Source: Lachnospiraceae bacterium | GTDB lineage: Bacteria; Bacillota; Clostridia; Lachnospirales; Lachnospiraceae | Reading direction: 5' to 3' | DNA: 64,000 nucleotides | Assembly: GCA_015057275.1 (NCBI GenBank) | Contig: SVEO01000010.1 | Location: 18,564 to 82,563, forward strand | Shown here: one piece after another, positions 25,888 to 34,533 of the stretch | Layout of the letters: each line of letters starts with the position of its first letter | Numbering within the stretch: position 1 is the first letter of the stretch | Translations under genes and position numbers: made by a program | The notes under the pieces: generated by a model | Told to the model about the DNA's origin: nothing | Databases searched by the model: none | The model's input: the letters and a program-made list of their open reading frames with translations, nothing else

Positions 25888-28101
25888 TTATTCGCCGTAA
25901 TACAGGCATTCTTTTGTGCAACTAAGCTTCGATTGCCATACGACAAAGGAATCAAGTCCTTTTAATTCCGGATAGTAGATTTTGAGTGTCTCACTGTCAA
26001 TAAAGGTCGTATGATACTTTTCACCATTCACATAAACTTTACTGTATTTTGTAAAGTTCTTTCCTTTAATGATGACATAGCCTTCTTTCTCAGCGTTCTC
26101 TCCTTCGCCTTCCTCAATCGGGTTGGCCTCTTCATCAAAGGTGGCATCATCATCTTCAATTGGTTCTTCATGATCAACGCCTTCCGGCAAAGTTTCTTCT
26201 TCATCCAGATTCTGATTGTCATCTATAGTTATATCCGGAACTACAATCGCCTTTTTTATATTGGTAATTCCAATCGGGTCAATACCCATCTGAATTTCCA
26301 GCTTTTCGTATGGATTTACACCACCGTAGCAAAGTAAATCGCCATATAAAATATCATATTCCAGATTCTGAAGACCGTTTTCGTATTCTTCGGTTCCTCT
26401 GTATGTTTGATGGTACTTATTGATGATGCCAGTCTCAATTCCCAGCACCTTAAGGAGCTTTGCGCTCATCTGGTACGCCTCTATATCCTCGTCACCAAAG
26501 TCAAGTCCCATGTTATTCCAAATAAAATATGATGTCTCATAAACCGTACCGTTCTTCATTTGGTCATCGGTAAATCCAAGGCTCGGCAAGTGGTCGCCGT
26601 ATACAACCAAAATTGTATCCTCGTCAAATTCGTTGATTGCCTGCACCAATTCACCGACAAAGGCATCCATCTCGTGAATCTGATTAATATAATAATTCAT
26701 CTGCTCACGTATATCTTCGTTCCAGATTTCCTCAACCTCGACTACTTTCTCGTACTCAGCATCGGACGGATAACTTCCGTGCCCCTGTACAGAAATTGCA
26801 TAGACAAAGTCCTGTTCTTCCGTATCGTTTAAGCATTTAAAAATTTCGTCTGTGATGTAGAAATCTTTCGCCCAGCCCATCGGGGTGTATTGCTCCACCT
26901 GCATATATTCTACTGAGGTATAGGTTTGGATACCAAGACGCGCGTAAATATCGTTTCGACTATAAAAACCACCGGTATTATTGTGGATACCGTGGGTCGC
27001 CCAACCGTTTTCCAATAGATTCCAAGCTAAGCTTTCACATGTGGATGTTTTTAAAATCGTATTAAACGGATATTCGCCCGGGCCGAAATGGTCAAGATTC
27101 ATCCCGGTTAAAAGCTCAAATTCCACATTCGATGTGCCCGCACCAATGACCGGCACACCGAAATAACCAGAATCACACTCCCGCATATATTTTGTAAAGT
27201 TTGGAATTGGATTCTCACTTAATGTCATGTTCGTCACTTCATTGACATCAAAAAAAGATTCCAACTGCACAATTACAATATTCGGTGTGGAAATCTCGTC
27301 CGGATTCGTATTATCTTGCGTCAGGCCGGACGGCACATCATTACCATCCTGTTCATCGTCTTTGGTGCCGGTAATCGTGTCGATTGTCGCCTGCGAATAG
27401 TTTGACGGCTTCTTTACACCGGTGTTTACCAGACTGTTTGAAAAACAGTAAACGAAACCATTCTTCAAATAAGATTTAGACAATTCACCGAATTTTGATT
27501 CCACCTGACCGGTCAAAAGACCAATCTGAATAGAGCCAAACGTGATGACACATACGACAAAAATCATACCGCAGGAACGCAAAAAAGAAATTTTCTTCGG
27601 ATACTGCGGTGCCTTGATATACAGAAAAATCAACAGTGCTACTGCCGCAATAATCGCAAAAATCGCCAACACAAGCTGTGCATTGTTCAAATATTTGTTC
27701 ATAACCGCGAGCGCGGAGTCAATCAGTTTTAAATCGACCGCCGTAAATGGGGTAACGCGATTACATAACAGCACATAGTTCGAGATACCGAGAATCAGCC
27801 AGAGTACCGAAATCAGACACACCCAGAACAATCTGCGCTTAAACAAAAATGTCACAGATAAAGTCAGTATGATAATATACATGTTAATCAGGAATACATA
27901 CGGCGATTGAAACAAATGCACAATTCCGCCGAAAAAGCTCTTTCTGCCGAGCGATTCCAGAATAATATTTAAGATGAACGGCCAAATCAGATACAGGCCG
28001 ATGTAGGCTTTACTGGTGCTGCCGGTAATCCATTCTTTGATTCCGGAAATAGCATTCAAAATTTTCATCTTGTCAAATTTCTTGTTGCTGTTTTCAGCCA
28101 T
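25888..28101 (-). CDS. LTA synthase family sulfatase-like membrane protein with acidic linker and C-terminal beta domain
   Basis: 737 residues. Five membrane helices (about 35-200) are followed by an extracellular alkaline-phosphatase-fold domain (about 270-600) with metal ligand Glu281 (QLESFFD), nucleophile Thr323 (GAGTSNVEFELLTG) and GDHLPSLG. After it come a very acidic stretch (about 625-680) and a small C-terminal domain (about 685-737: GYVIIKGKNFTKYSKVYVNG), which looks like an IPT/TIG fold. LtaS-like enzymes transfer glycerol-phosphate from PG to a growing chain or a glycolipid, or modify other surface polymers. A strong GAGGAGGAG site precedes ATG 28101, which overlaps the aminopeptidase gene end by 37 bases. 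Confidence 0.9.
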   Translation of the reverse strand: MAENSNKKFDKMKILNAISGIKEWITGSTSKAYIGLYLIWPFILNIILESLGRKSFFGGIVHLFQSPYVFLINMYIIILTLSVTFLFKRRLFWVCLISVLWLILGISNYVLLCNRVTPFTAVDLKLIDSALAVMNKYLNNAQLVLAIFAIIAAVALLIFLYIKAPQYPKKISFLRSCGMIFVVCVITFGSIQIGLLTGQVESKFGELSKSYLKNGFVYCFSNSLVNTGVKKPSNYSQATIDTITGTKDDEQDGNDVPSGLTQDNTNPDEISTPNIVIVQLESFFDVNEVTNMTLSENPIPNFTKYMRECDSGYFGVPVIGAGTSNVEFELLTGMNLDHFGPGEYPFNTILKTSTCESLAWNLLENGWATHGIHNNTGGFYSRNDIYARLGIQTYTSVEYMQVEQYTPMGWAKDFYITDEIFKCLNDTEEQDFVYAISVQGHGSYPSDAEYEKVVEVEEIWNEDIREQMNYYINQIHEMDAFVGELVQAINEFDEDTILVVYGDHLPSLGFTDDQMKNGTVYETSYFIWNNMGLDFGDEDIEAYQMSAKLLKVLGIETGIINKYHQTYRGTEEYENGLQNLEYDILYGDLLCYGGVNPYEKLEIQMGIDPIGITNIKKAIVVPDITIDDNQNLDEEETLPEGVDHEEPIEDDDATFDEEANPIEEGEGENAEKEGYVIIKGKNFTKYSKVYVNGEKYHTTFIDSETLKIYYPELKGLDSFVVWQSKLSCTKECLYYGE

Positions 28102-29852
28102 TCTTTCTCCTCCTCACTTAAATACGGGGCAACCTTATCATATACAAGTTGATGATAAGAATTGATATATTCAATTTCTTCGTCAGTTAAATATGCGCAG
28201 TCGATTGCATCTAAATCAATCGGTACATACGTAATTGCTTCAAATTCCATGAACTGTCCGTACTCATTCTTCAAGCCTTTTTTGCAGACAAGTTCGTTCT
28301 CAATGCGGATGCCATGACTTCCTTCAATATAAACGCCCGGCTCATCGGTCGTTACCATGCCTTCTTCCAGCAGACAACCGTCTTTGCGCTCCGGCACCAC
28401 TTTATAACGAAAACCATTTGGCGATTCGTGAATGTTCAAAAGATAACCAACGCCATGTCCGGTACCGCAGCGATAGTCTATACCCAACTTCCAGAGCGGA
28501 CCGCGACTTAAAATATCGAGTGACAGGCCACTGCAGCCGTATAAAAATTTTGCATTAGCAAGTCCAAACATCGATTTACAAACCGTTGTGTAATGCAACT
28601 TCCACTCTTGCGGAATGTCGCCGAGCACAATTGTACGCGTTACATCTGTCGTACCTTCCCTATAATGTCCGCCGGAATCAACAAGCAAAAATCCCTGCGG
28701 CTTCAAAATTGCTGCTGTCTCATGGCTTGCATGATAATGCATCATCGCTGCATTTTCGTTATAAGCACTGATAGTATCAAAACTAATATCTAAAATTCCC
28801 TGCTCTCTGCGAAATTCTTCTAACTTGTCCGCCGCAGTTGCTTCCGTAATAACCACGCCGGACTTGCCAATTTCCTGTTTCAGCCAGCAAATGAATTTCG
28901 TCACTGCCACACCGTCTTTGACATGTGCCTGCTTGATATTTTTCAACTCGGTTGGATTTTTAATTGCTTTACGTAAAATGCACGGGTTATCGCAGTCAAT
29001 AATCTCACCGGCAATTTCAGAGATAATGCGGTAATTGCAACGCTTTTTATCAAGCAATACCGTCGCATCCACCGGAATCGTCGCCAAATCTGTATAAAAG
29101 CTGTCATACGGTCGAATCTCAATACCGCTCTCTTCTAAGGATGCTCTTACCGGCGCTACTGCCTCATCCATCGCATACAATACAACATGTTCTTTCTTCA
29201 TAATCAGGTATGAAAGCATGACCGGCACATGGGTCACATCATCCCCGCGAATGTTGAGCAGCCAATTGATGTCATCGAGCGTGGATAACACATGATAATC
29301 GCAGCCCGCTTTCTTTATCTCCTCAGCAAGCCATGCGCACTTGCTTTCACGAGTTTCCCCGCAATATTCTAATTCAAGCTCAAATGCCGGCTTGCGAGAA
29401 AGCTGTGGGCGCTCGTGCCAAATTTCCTCAACAAAGTCAATGTCTGCCTGCACACTACCCTGCTTTTCTTCTACTAATGCCACAAATGCCGTGCCGGTTT
29501 TACCGTCCACCAAGCGTCCGTCAAACGCAAGCACTGACTGCTGTGGGAGTTCTATGCGTAAAAACTCCTCCGGTGTCGGCACACCTTCCACGCCGCTGCG
29601 ATAAAGCTCAATCCCACTGCCTCTAAGTTCGCGCTCCGCTTGAATAAAATATCTACCATCGGTCCAAAGTCCTGCTTTGTTTGCTGTTACAATCAGCTCG
29701 CCCGCCGAACCGGTAAATCCGGAAATATATTCTCTTGCTTTAAAGTAATCGCCTACATACTCCGATGCATGAAAATCTGCAGTCGGAAGATAGCATGCAT
29801 CAATATGATGCTCGCTCATATAATTTCTTAAAGTAATTAATTCTTTTCTCAT
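28065..29852 (-). CDS. Aminopeptidase P family (M24B) metallopeptidase
   Basis: 595 residues with two N-terminal creatinase-like domains (about 1-160 and 165-310) and a C-terminal M24 domain (about 320-540). Metal ligands are visible in DSGGHYREGTTDVTRT (two Asp), GTGHGVGYLLNIHE (His), TDEPGVY (Glu) and RIENELVC (Glu). It should remove N-terminal residues before proline, with Mn or Co. The long form resembles eukaryotic XPNPEP1. It has a promoter with extended -10 (TGGTAAAAT) upstream and overlaps the LTA-synthase-like gene, implying co-transcription. Confidence 0.93.
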   Translation of the reverse strand: MRKELITLRNYMSEHHIDACYLPTADFHASEYVGDYFKAREYISGFTGSAGELIVTANKAGLWTDGRYFIQAERELRGSGIELYRSGVEGVPTPEEFLRIELPQQSVLAFDGRLVDGKTGTAFVALVEEKQGSVQADIDFVEEIWHERPQLSRKPAFELELEYCGETRESKCAWLAEEIKKAGCDYHVLSTLDDINWLLNIRGDDVTHVPVMLSYLIMKKEHVVLYAMDEAVAPVRASLEESGIEIRPYDSFYTDLATIPVDATVLLDKKRCNYRIISEIAGEIIDCDNPCILRKAIKNPTELKNIKQAHVKDGVAVTKFICWLKQEIGKSGVVITEATAADKLEEFRREQGILDISFDTISAYNENAAMMHYHASHETAAILKPQGFLLVDSGGHYREGTTDVTRTIVLGDIPQEWKLHYTTVCKSMFGLANAKFLYGCSGLSLDILSRGPLWKLGIDYRCGTGHGVGYLLNIHESPNGFRYKVVPERKDGCLLEEGMVTTDEPGVYIEGSHGIRIENELVCKKGLKNEYGQFMEFEAITYVPIDLDAIDCAYLTDEEIEYINSYHQLVYDKVAPYLSEEEKEWLKTATRNLTR

Positions 29853-29998
29853 AAAAACCCCTTATTATTTTCACCAAACGTCCGTTTAATGTGCTCTAAT
29901 GCATAGATTCACAAATGATTGTTCGCGTACATTTTACCACAAATATTAAAAAATGCTAGATGTTCACGAAAATTTTAGAATATTGTAAAATATAAACA

Positions 29999-30030
29999 GG
30001 CGGAATCCCGCTATTTTGCGAAATTCCGCC
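29999..30030 (-). terminator. Hairpin after the thyA-folA unit
   Basis: Outer 8-bp GGCGGAAT / ATTCCGCC stem (29999-30006 with 30023-30030) with an inner GC stem; followed on the minus strand by TGTTTATATTTT. Confidence 0.6.
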
Positions 30031-30109
30031 GGTAAACTACTTATATAAATTTTCTGACTGGCAAATCATCATCCTCTTGCAGGCAAACTACCTCCTTTGA
30101 ATAACGTAT

Positions 30110-30601
30110 TTATTTTTCTCTTTTATACGTTCTGAAATAATATTCCAAATCGAAATACGTTTGCTCTTCCGATTCCTCAGTCATCCGCCACTCCGGCATC
30201 TGCTCCAAATTTGGGAACATGGTGTCCGAGCGGTATGCGTGGTCAACATAAGTAATATATGCGGTGTCGCAGTACGGCAGGAACTGCTCGTAAATCATGC
30301 CCCCACCGATGATAAAGGTTTCTTTATCCTCATATTTTGCAGCTTCCGCGATAGCTTCCTTAACGCTGTGCACAACGATGACATCCTTCGCCTCGTAGTC
30401 CGCATTTCTTGTCAGCACAATATTTACGCGGTTTGGCAGTGGGCGTTTGCCCGGAAAGCTCTCTAACGTGCTTCTGCCCATAATCACTACGTTGTTCATC
30501 GTGGTTTCTTTAAAAAACTGCATATCAGCAGGAATGCGAACAAGTAACTTATTATCGCATCCAATGCCCCAATTTTTATCAACTGCTGCAATTGCTTTCA
30601 T
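30110..30601 (-). CDS. folA: Dihydrofolate reductase
   Basis: 163 residues, normal DHFR size. MKAIAAVDKNWGIGCDNKLL, MGRSTLESFPGKRPLPNR and FIIGGGMIYEQFLPYCD are the usual NADPH and folate contacts. It reduces dihydrofolate made by ThyA, which is encoded immediately upstream (39 bases). ATG 30601 is preceded by GGGAGAG; the longer frame to 30637 would overlap thyA with no ribosome site. Confidence 0.95.
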   Translation of the reverse strand: MKAIAAVDKNWGIGCDNKLLVRIPADMQFFKETTMNNVVIMGRSTLESFPGKRPLPNRVNIVLTRNADYEAKDVIVVHSVKEAIAEAAKYEDKETFIIGGGMIYEQFLPYCDTAYITYVDHAYRSDTMFPNLEQMPEWRMTEESEEQTYFDLEYYFRTYKREK

Positions 30602-30640
30602 TTGTCTCTCCCATCCGACGCTGGAATCGCGCCCCATAAT

Positions 30641-31489
30641 CTATACCGCCACCGGAATATTTTTAATCTGTGGACCGGCTTCGTAGTTTTCCAATGTGAA
30701 ATCATCCACCGTGAAATCATAGAATTTTTTTACATCCGGGTTCATCTTAAAGGTTGGTGCCGGAAGCGATGGACGCTCAATGAGTTCTTTAATGTGCGGA
30801 ATGTGACGGTCGTAAATGTGCGCATCCGCAATTACATGCACGAACTCTCCGACCTCCATATCAGAAACCTGCGCGAACATGTGCAGCAATGCTGCATACT
30901 GTACCACATTCCAGTTATTTGCCGCTAAAATATCCTGTGAACGCTGGTTCAAGATGCCGTTCAACGTCAGCTTGTCGTGTCCTTCTTTTTTTGTTACATT
31001 AAATGTCATGCTGTAGGCGCACGGATAAAGATTCATCTCATGCAAATCCTGATGCACATAAATGTTCGTCATAATACGGCGGCTGTACGGATTGTGCTTT
31101 AAGTCATAAAGCACGCGGTCTACCTGGTCCATTTCGCCTTCTTTGTAAATATGCTTCACGCCCATCTGATAACCGTAGGCCTTACCGATAGAACCGTCTT
31201 CGTCCGCCCAAGAATCCCAGATATGACTGCCTAAATCATTGATATTGTTTGATTTTTTTTGCCAAATCCAAAGGATCTCATCAATTGCCTTTTTATAAGC
31301 AGTTTTTCTTAACGTCAGCGCCGGAAATTCCTTCGATAAATCGTAACGATTTACTACACAGAATTTTTTAATCGTGTAAGCATAGGAGCCGTCCTCCCAC
31401 TTTGGACGAACCTTTTCGCCTTCTGTACTGACACCATTTTCTAAGATGTCTCTACACATATCTTTAAATAACTCGTCTGCGTAACTCAT
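30641..31489 (-). CDS. thyA: Thymidylate synthase
   Basis: 282 residues. It has the active-site Cys157 in LYPCAYSMTFNV, RRIMTNIYV for phosphate binding, and QRSQDILAANNWNVVQYA (D and N for dUMP), consistent with folate-dependent ThyA rather than flavin-dependent ThyX. The C-terminus IKNIPVAV is the mobile closing segment. It follows hflX by 12 bases. Confidence 0.96.
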   Translation of the reverse strand: MSYADELFKDMCRDILENGVSTEGEKVRPKWEDGSYAYTIKKFCVVNRYDLSKEFPALTLRKTAYKKAIDEILWIWQKKSNNINDLGSHIWDSWADEDGSIGKAYGYQMGVKHIYKEGEMDQVDRVLYDLKHNPYSRRIMTNIYVHQDLHEMNLYPCAYSMTFNVTKKEGHDKLTLNGILNQRSQDILAANNWNVVQYAALLHMFAQVSDMEVGEFVHVIADAHIYDRHIPHIKELIERPSLPAPTFKMNPDVKKFYDFTVDDFTLENYEAGPQIKNIPVAV

Positions 31490-31501
31490 ATGTTTCCTCC
31501 G

Positions 31502-32743
31502 TTATTGTATCAACTTTCCGTAATGCTCTGCCGAAATATATGCTTCCACATAAATGCCGGCGTCGCGATATTCTTCTTTTAAGAGTTGGCCATATTTGCG
31601 AATAAAGGAAATCTTGCCGGCCTCATCATAACCGAATGTTTTCTCAATATAAATACTCTGGCGGCGAAGAATTTCCTGCAACTCGTGCTCTAATGCATCA
31701 AGTCCGATGCGATTTTTAATCGATGCCTGTACAGAAACGTCTGCAGAAAAATCTTTAAAGGAACGTTCTTCATCGAGCAAATCAATTTTGTTGAAAACCG
31801 TAATTATCGGCTTATTACCAACACCAAGCTTATTTAATGTCTCATAAACAAGGTGCATCTGTTCTTCCATCTGGGGATTCGAGCAATCGACTACATGAAT
31901 TAAAATATCCGCGTACTTAGATTCTTCTAAGGTAGAGCGGAACGCATCAATCAGATGATGCGGCAGTTTACGAATAAATCCAACCGTATCCGTAAGGATG
32001 ATTTCTTGCCCGTCCGACAATTTTAAATTTCTCGAAGTTGGGTCCAACGTCGCAAATAATTTATCTTCTTCCAATACATCGGCATCCGTCAAGGTGTTTA
32101 AAAGCGTGGATTTCCCGGCATTCGTGTAGCCGACAATCGCCACCACAGGCACCGCCTGGCGTTCTCTGGCGCTGCGCGTGACTTCGCGGTGATTCTCCAT
32201 ATCCCGCACCTCCTGACGCAGTTTGGAAATTCGCTCTTTAATCAAACGTCGGTCCACTTCCAGTTTCTTTTCACCGGGGCCTCGCGTACCGATACCCCCA
32301 CCCAAACGGGACAGGTTACGCATACCAATCAGGCGTGTTGCATGATACCGGAGCTGCGCAAGTTCCACTTGCACCTTACCCTCACGGGTAACTGCCCGCT
32401 TTGCGAAAATATCTAATATGATAAGAGTGCGATCCATAACCTTCGTGTCGAGTGCATCTTCTAAATTCTTCATTTGTACCGGCGAAAGTTCATCATCACA
32501 TACAATACCGTCCGCACCAAGCTCTGCTAGCATTTCCCTAATTTCGTCCAACTTACCCTTTCCAACATAAGTTCCGCTATGGATTTGCTCACGATTCTGA
32601 ATGATACGTCCGATTACCTCGCCGCCTGCAGTAGCAATTAGCTCGTCCAGTTCATCAAGCGATTCCATAACTTTTTCGGCATCGGAAATGGCAACCGCTA
32701 CGGTAATTAGTTTTTCTTTTTTTTGAAAATTTTCATACATCAT
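31502..32743 (-). CDS. hflX: Ribosome-splitting GTPase HflX
   Basis: About 413 residues. An N-terminal HflX domain (about 15-120; HSGTYVGKGKLDEI), a linker RLGGGIGTRGPGEKKLEVDRR, a GTPase domain with GYTNAGKST, DTVGFIRKLP and NKIDLL, and a C-terminal ferredoxin-like tail. It releases stalled ribosomes in stress. The start is ATG 32743 (ATG 32740 also possible). There is no ribosome site; a TATAAT box ends 6 bases before it, so the mRNA is probably leaderless. Confidence 0.95.
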   Translation of the reverse strand: MMYENFQKKEKLITVAVAISDAEKVMESLDELDELIATAGGEVIGRIIQNREQIHSGTYVGKGKLDEIREMLAELGADGIVCDDELSPVQMKNLEDALDTKVMDRTLIILDIFAKRAVTREGKVQVELAQLRYHATRLIGMRNLSRLGGGIGTRGPGEKKLEVDRRLIKERISKLRQEVRDMENHREVTRSARERQAVPVVAIVGYTNAGKSTLLNTLTDADVLEEDKLFATLDPTSRNLKLSDGQEIILTDTVGFIRKLPHHLIDAFRSTLEESKYADILIHVVDCSNPQMEEQMHLVYETLNKLGVGNKPIITVFNKIDLLDEERSFKDFSADVSVQASIKNRIGLDALEHELQEILRRQSIYIEKTFGYDEAGKISFIRKYGQLLKEEYRDAGIYVEAYISAEHYGKLIQ

Positions 32744-32749
32744 GCACAA

Positions 32750-32778
32750 ATTATATCATAGGATGAATTGAGATACAA
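32750..32778 (-). promoter_or_regulatory. Promoter abutting the hflX start
   Basis: Minus strand TTGTAT (32778-32773), 17 bases, TATAAT (32755-32750). Transcription would begin at about 32743, which is the start codon itself. Confidence 0.55.
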
Positions 32779-32792
32779 CCTTGGAATTGAAA

Positions 32793-34466
32793 ATGACAGA
32801 ATTGATTTTTCGTTTTGCTGATGATGAAGCGACGCTGTTGGCGCGAATTTTGGAAAACATTCCCAATGCGCAAGTCACTTTTTTGCTCAATCAATATGGC
32901 ATTATTCGCCTGAACGCCTCCGATGCTACTCTTTTCTCCACACTGCCGGGCATTATCTATGTGGAAGCATCAAGATCACTTTATTTCACGGAACTAACAG
33001 AAAGTTACCTGAATAAAACAATCAGTTGTTTGCCAACCGGTGGGCGCAATGCCGAAATCGGTTTACAAAACGATTTTAACGTGCTGACCGGAAGCGGAGT
33101 ATTACTAGGAATCATTGACAGCGGCATTGATTACCGCCATCCGGAATTTTTGACAGAAAATGGGCAGACACGTATTGTAGCGCTGTGGGACCAGTCGATT
33201 TCAAACGGCACACCACCCGACGGTTATTTTCTCGGCAGTTTGTTTACCGAGGAACAAATAAACGCGGCACTTTCACAGCCAACTGCGCAGAATTCAGTAC
33301 CATCACAAGATACAAGCGGTCATGGCACGCACGTTGCCGGCATTTGCGGTGGCTCACGGATTGGGGTTGCACCGAATGCTTCGTTATTGATTGTCAAATT
33401 AGCAAGCCCGATTCCTGGTGGCTTTCCGCGCACAAGCGAATTGATGCAAGGCATTGATTTTTGTGTGCGGGAAAGCGTGCGTCTCGATATGCCGATTGCA
33501 ATTAATTTAAGTTTCGGGAACTCATACGGTTCTCATCTTGGTACTTCACTCCTCGAAACATATATTGATTCTTTAAATGGTGTCGGCAAGTCCACTCTTG
33601 TGACCGGCTCCGGCAACGAGGGTGCGGGCGGCGGTCACAAAGAAATCACTTTAACACCGGATACTTCCACTGCTCCTATCGAGGTTGTTCTTTCTGTCGC
33701 TGAATTGCAGCCAGCTTTAAATTTACAGATTTGGAAAAACTTTGTGGACATTATGTCAATTGAGATGACCGCTCCGACCGGTGAGACATTTTCTTTTTTA
33801 CCGGACACGTCCGGTGAATATTCGGTTGGCAGCACCTTGACCGGTGAGGCGACAACACTTCTGCGCTATATCTATTCCCTGCCGAGTTTTTATCAACTGG
33901 CACAGGAACTGTATCTTTCCTTTGAGCCGACTGTCAGTTATATTACACCCGGGTTTTGGCGCATCCGCTTCACACCGGAGCGGATTGTAGCTGGCAGGGT
34001 ACATCTCTGGCTGCCGGGTGAGGCGGCGCGTAATGTACAGACACGTTTTTTGGAACCAACACCGTTCGGCACATTTACGATTCCTTCTACTGCTTCTCGC
34101 ATTCTCACAGTCGGTGCCTACAACACCGCAAATGATACCTATGCAGATTTTTCCGGGCGCGGATTTAATGATTTTCTGCCGCGCACAAACAAGCCTGATC
34201 TTGCAGCACCGGGTGTGAATATCATTTCAGCCGCAGTTGGTGGCGGTTATGTGGCACAAAGCGGCACCTCTATGGCTGCTCCGTTTGTGTCCGGTGCATG
34301 TGCACTGTTCATGGAATGGGGGGTTGTGAATGGAAATGATTCGTATCTTTACGGGGAAAAAATCAAGGCCTTTTTACAGCACGGCGCACGCCGTCTGCCG
34401 GCCTTCAATACTTATCCAAATCCTTACGTCGGCTATGGTGCTCTCTGCTTACGAAACAGTTTCTAA
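32793..34466 (+). CDS. Csp-like subtilisin family protease (S8)
   Basis: About 557 residues. An N-terminal prodomain-like part (1-85) precedes an S8 domain with Asp109 in IIDSGIDYRHPEF, His177 in SGHGTHVAGICGG, Asn275 in GSGNEGAG and Ser493 in SGTSMAAPF, all intact, and a beta-rich jelly-roll insert (about 285-430) between oxyanion and serine, which is the hallmark of the clostridial Csp family. Csp proteases activate the cortex hydrolase SleC in germination in Clostridium; many Lachnospiraceae carry paralogs of unknown role. No signal peptide. The start is uncertain; ATG 32793 is preferred over TTG 32781, and neither has a good ribosome site. Confidence 0.88.
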   Translation: MTELIFRFADDEATLLARILENIPNAQVTFLLNQYGIIRLNASDATLFSTLPGIIYVEASRSLYFTELTESYLNKTISCLPTGGRNAEIGLQNDFNVLTGSGVLLGIIDSGIDYRHPEFLTENGQTRIVALWDQSISNGTPPDGYFLGSLFTEEQINAALSQPTAQNSVPSQDTSGHGTHVAGICGGSRIGVAPNASLLIVKLASPIPGGFPRTSELMQGIDFCVRESVRLDMPIAINLSFGNSYGSHLGTSLLETYIDSLNGVGKSTLVTGSGNEGAGGGHKEITLTPDTSTAPIEVVLSVAELQPALNLQIWKNFVDIMSIEMTAPTGETFSFLPDTSGEYSVGSTLTGEATTLLRYIYSLPSFYQLAQELYLSFEPTVSYITPGFWRIRFTPERIVAGRVHLWLPGEAARNVQTRFLEPTPFGTFTIPSTASRILTVGAYNTANDTYADFSGRGFNDFLPRTNKPDLAAPGVNIISAAVGGGYVAQSGTSMAAPFVSGACALFMEWGVVNGNDSYLYGEKIKAFLQHGARRLPAFNTYPNPYVGYGALCLRNSF

Positions 34467-34469
34467 CTA

Positions 34470-34498
34470 TTGATTTTTTATCTTGCACTCTATATAAT
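34470..34498 (+). promoter_or_regulatory. Promoter of the rsmF-like gene
   Basis: TTGATT (34470-34475), 17 bases, TATAAT (34493-34498), 35 bases before ATG 34534. Confidence 0.7.
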
Positions 34499-34533
34499 GA
34501 ATAAAAAATAATTTCTCAAAAGGAATAATTTCT

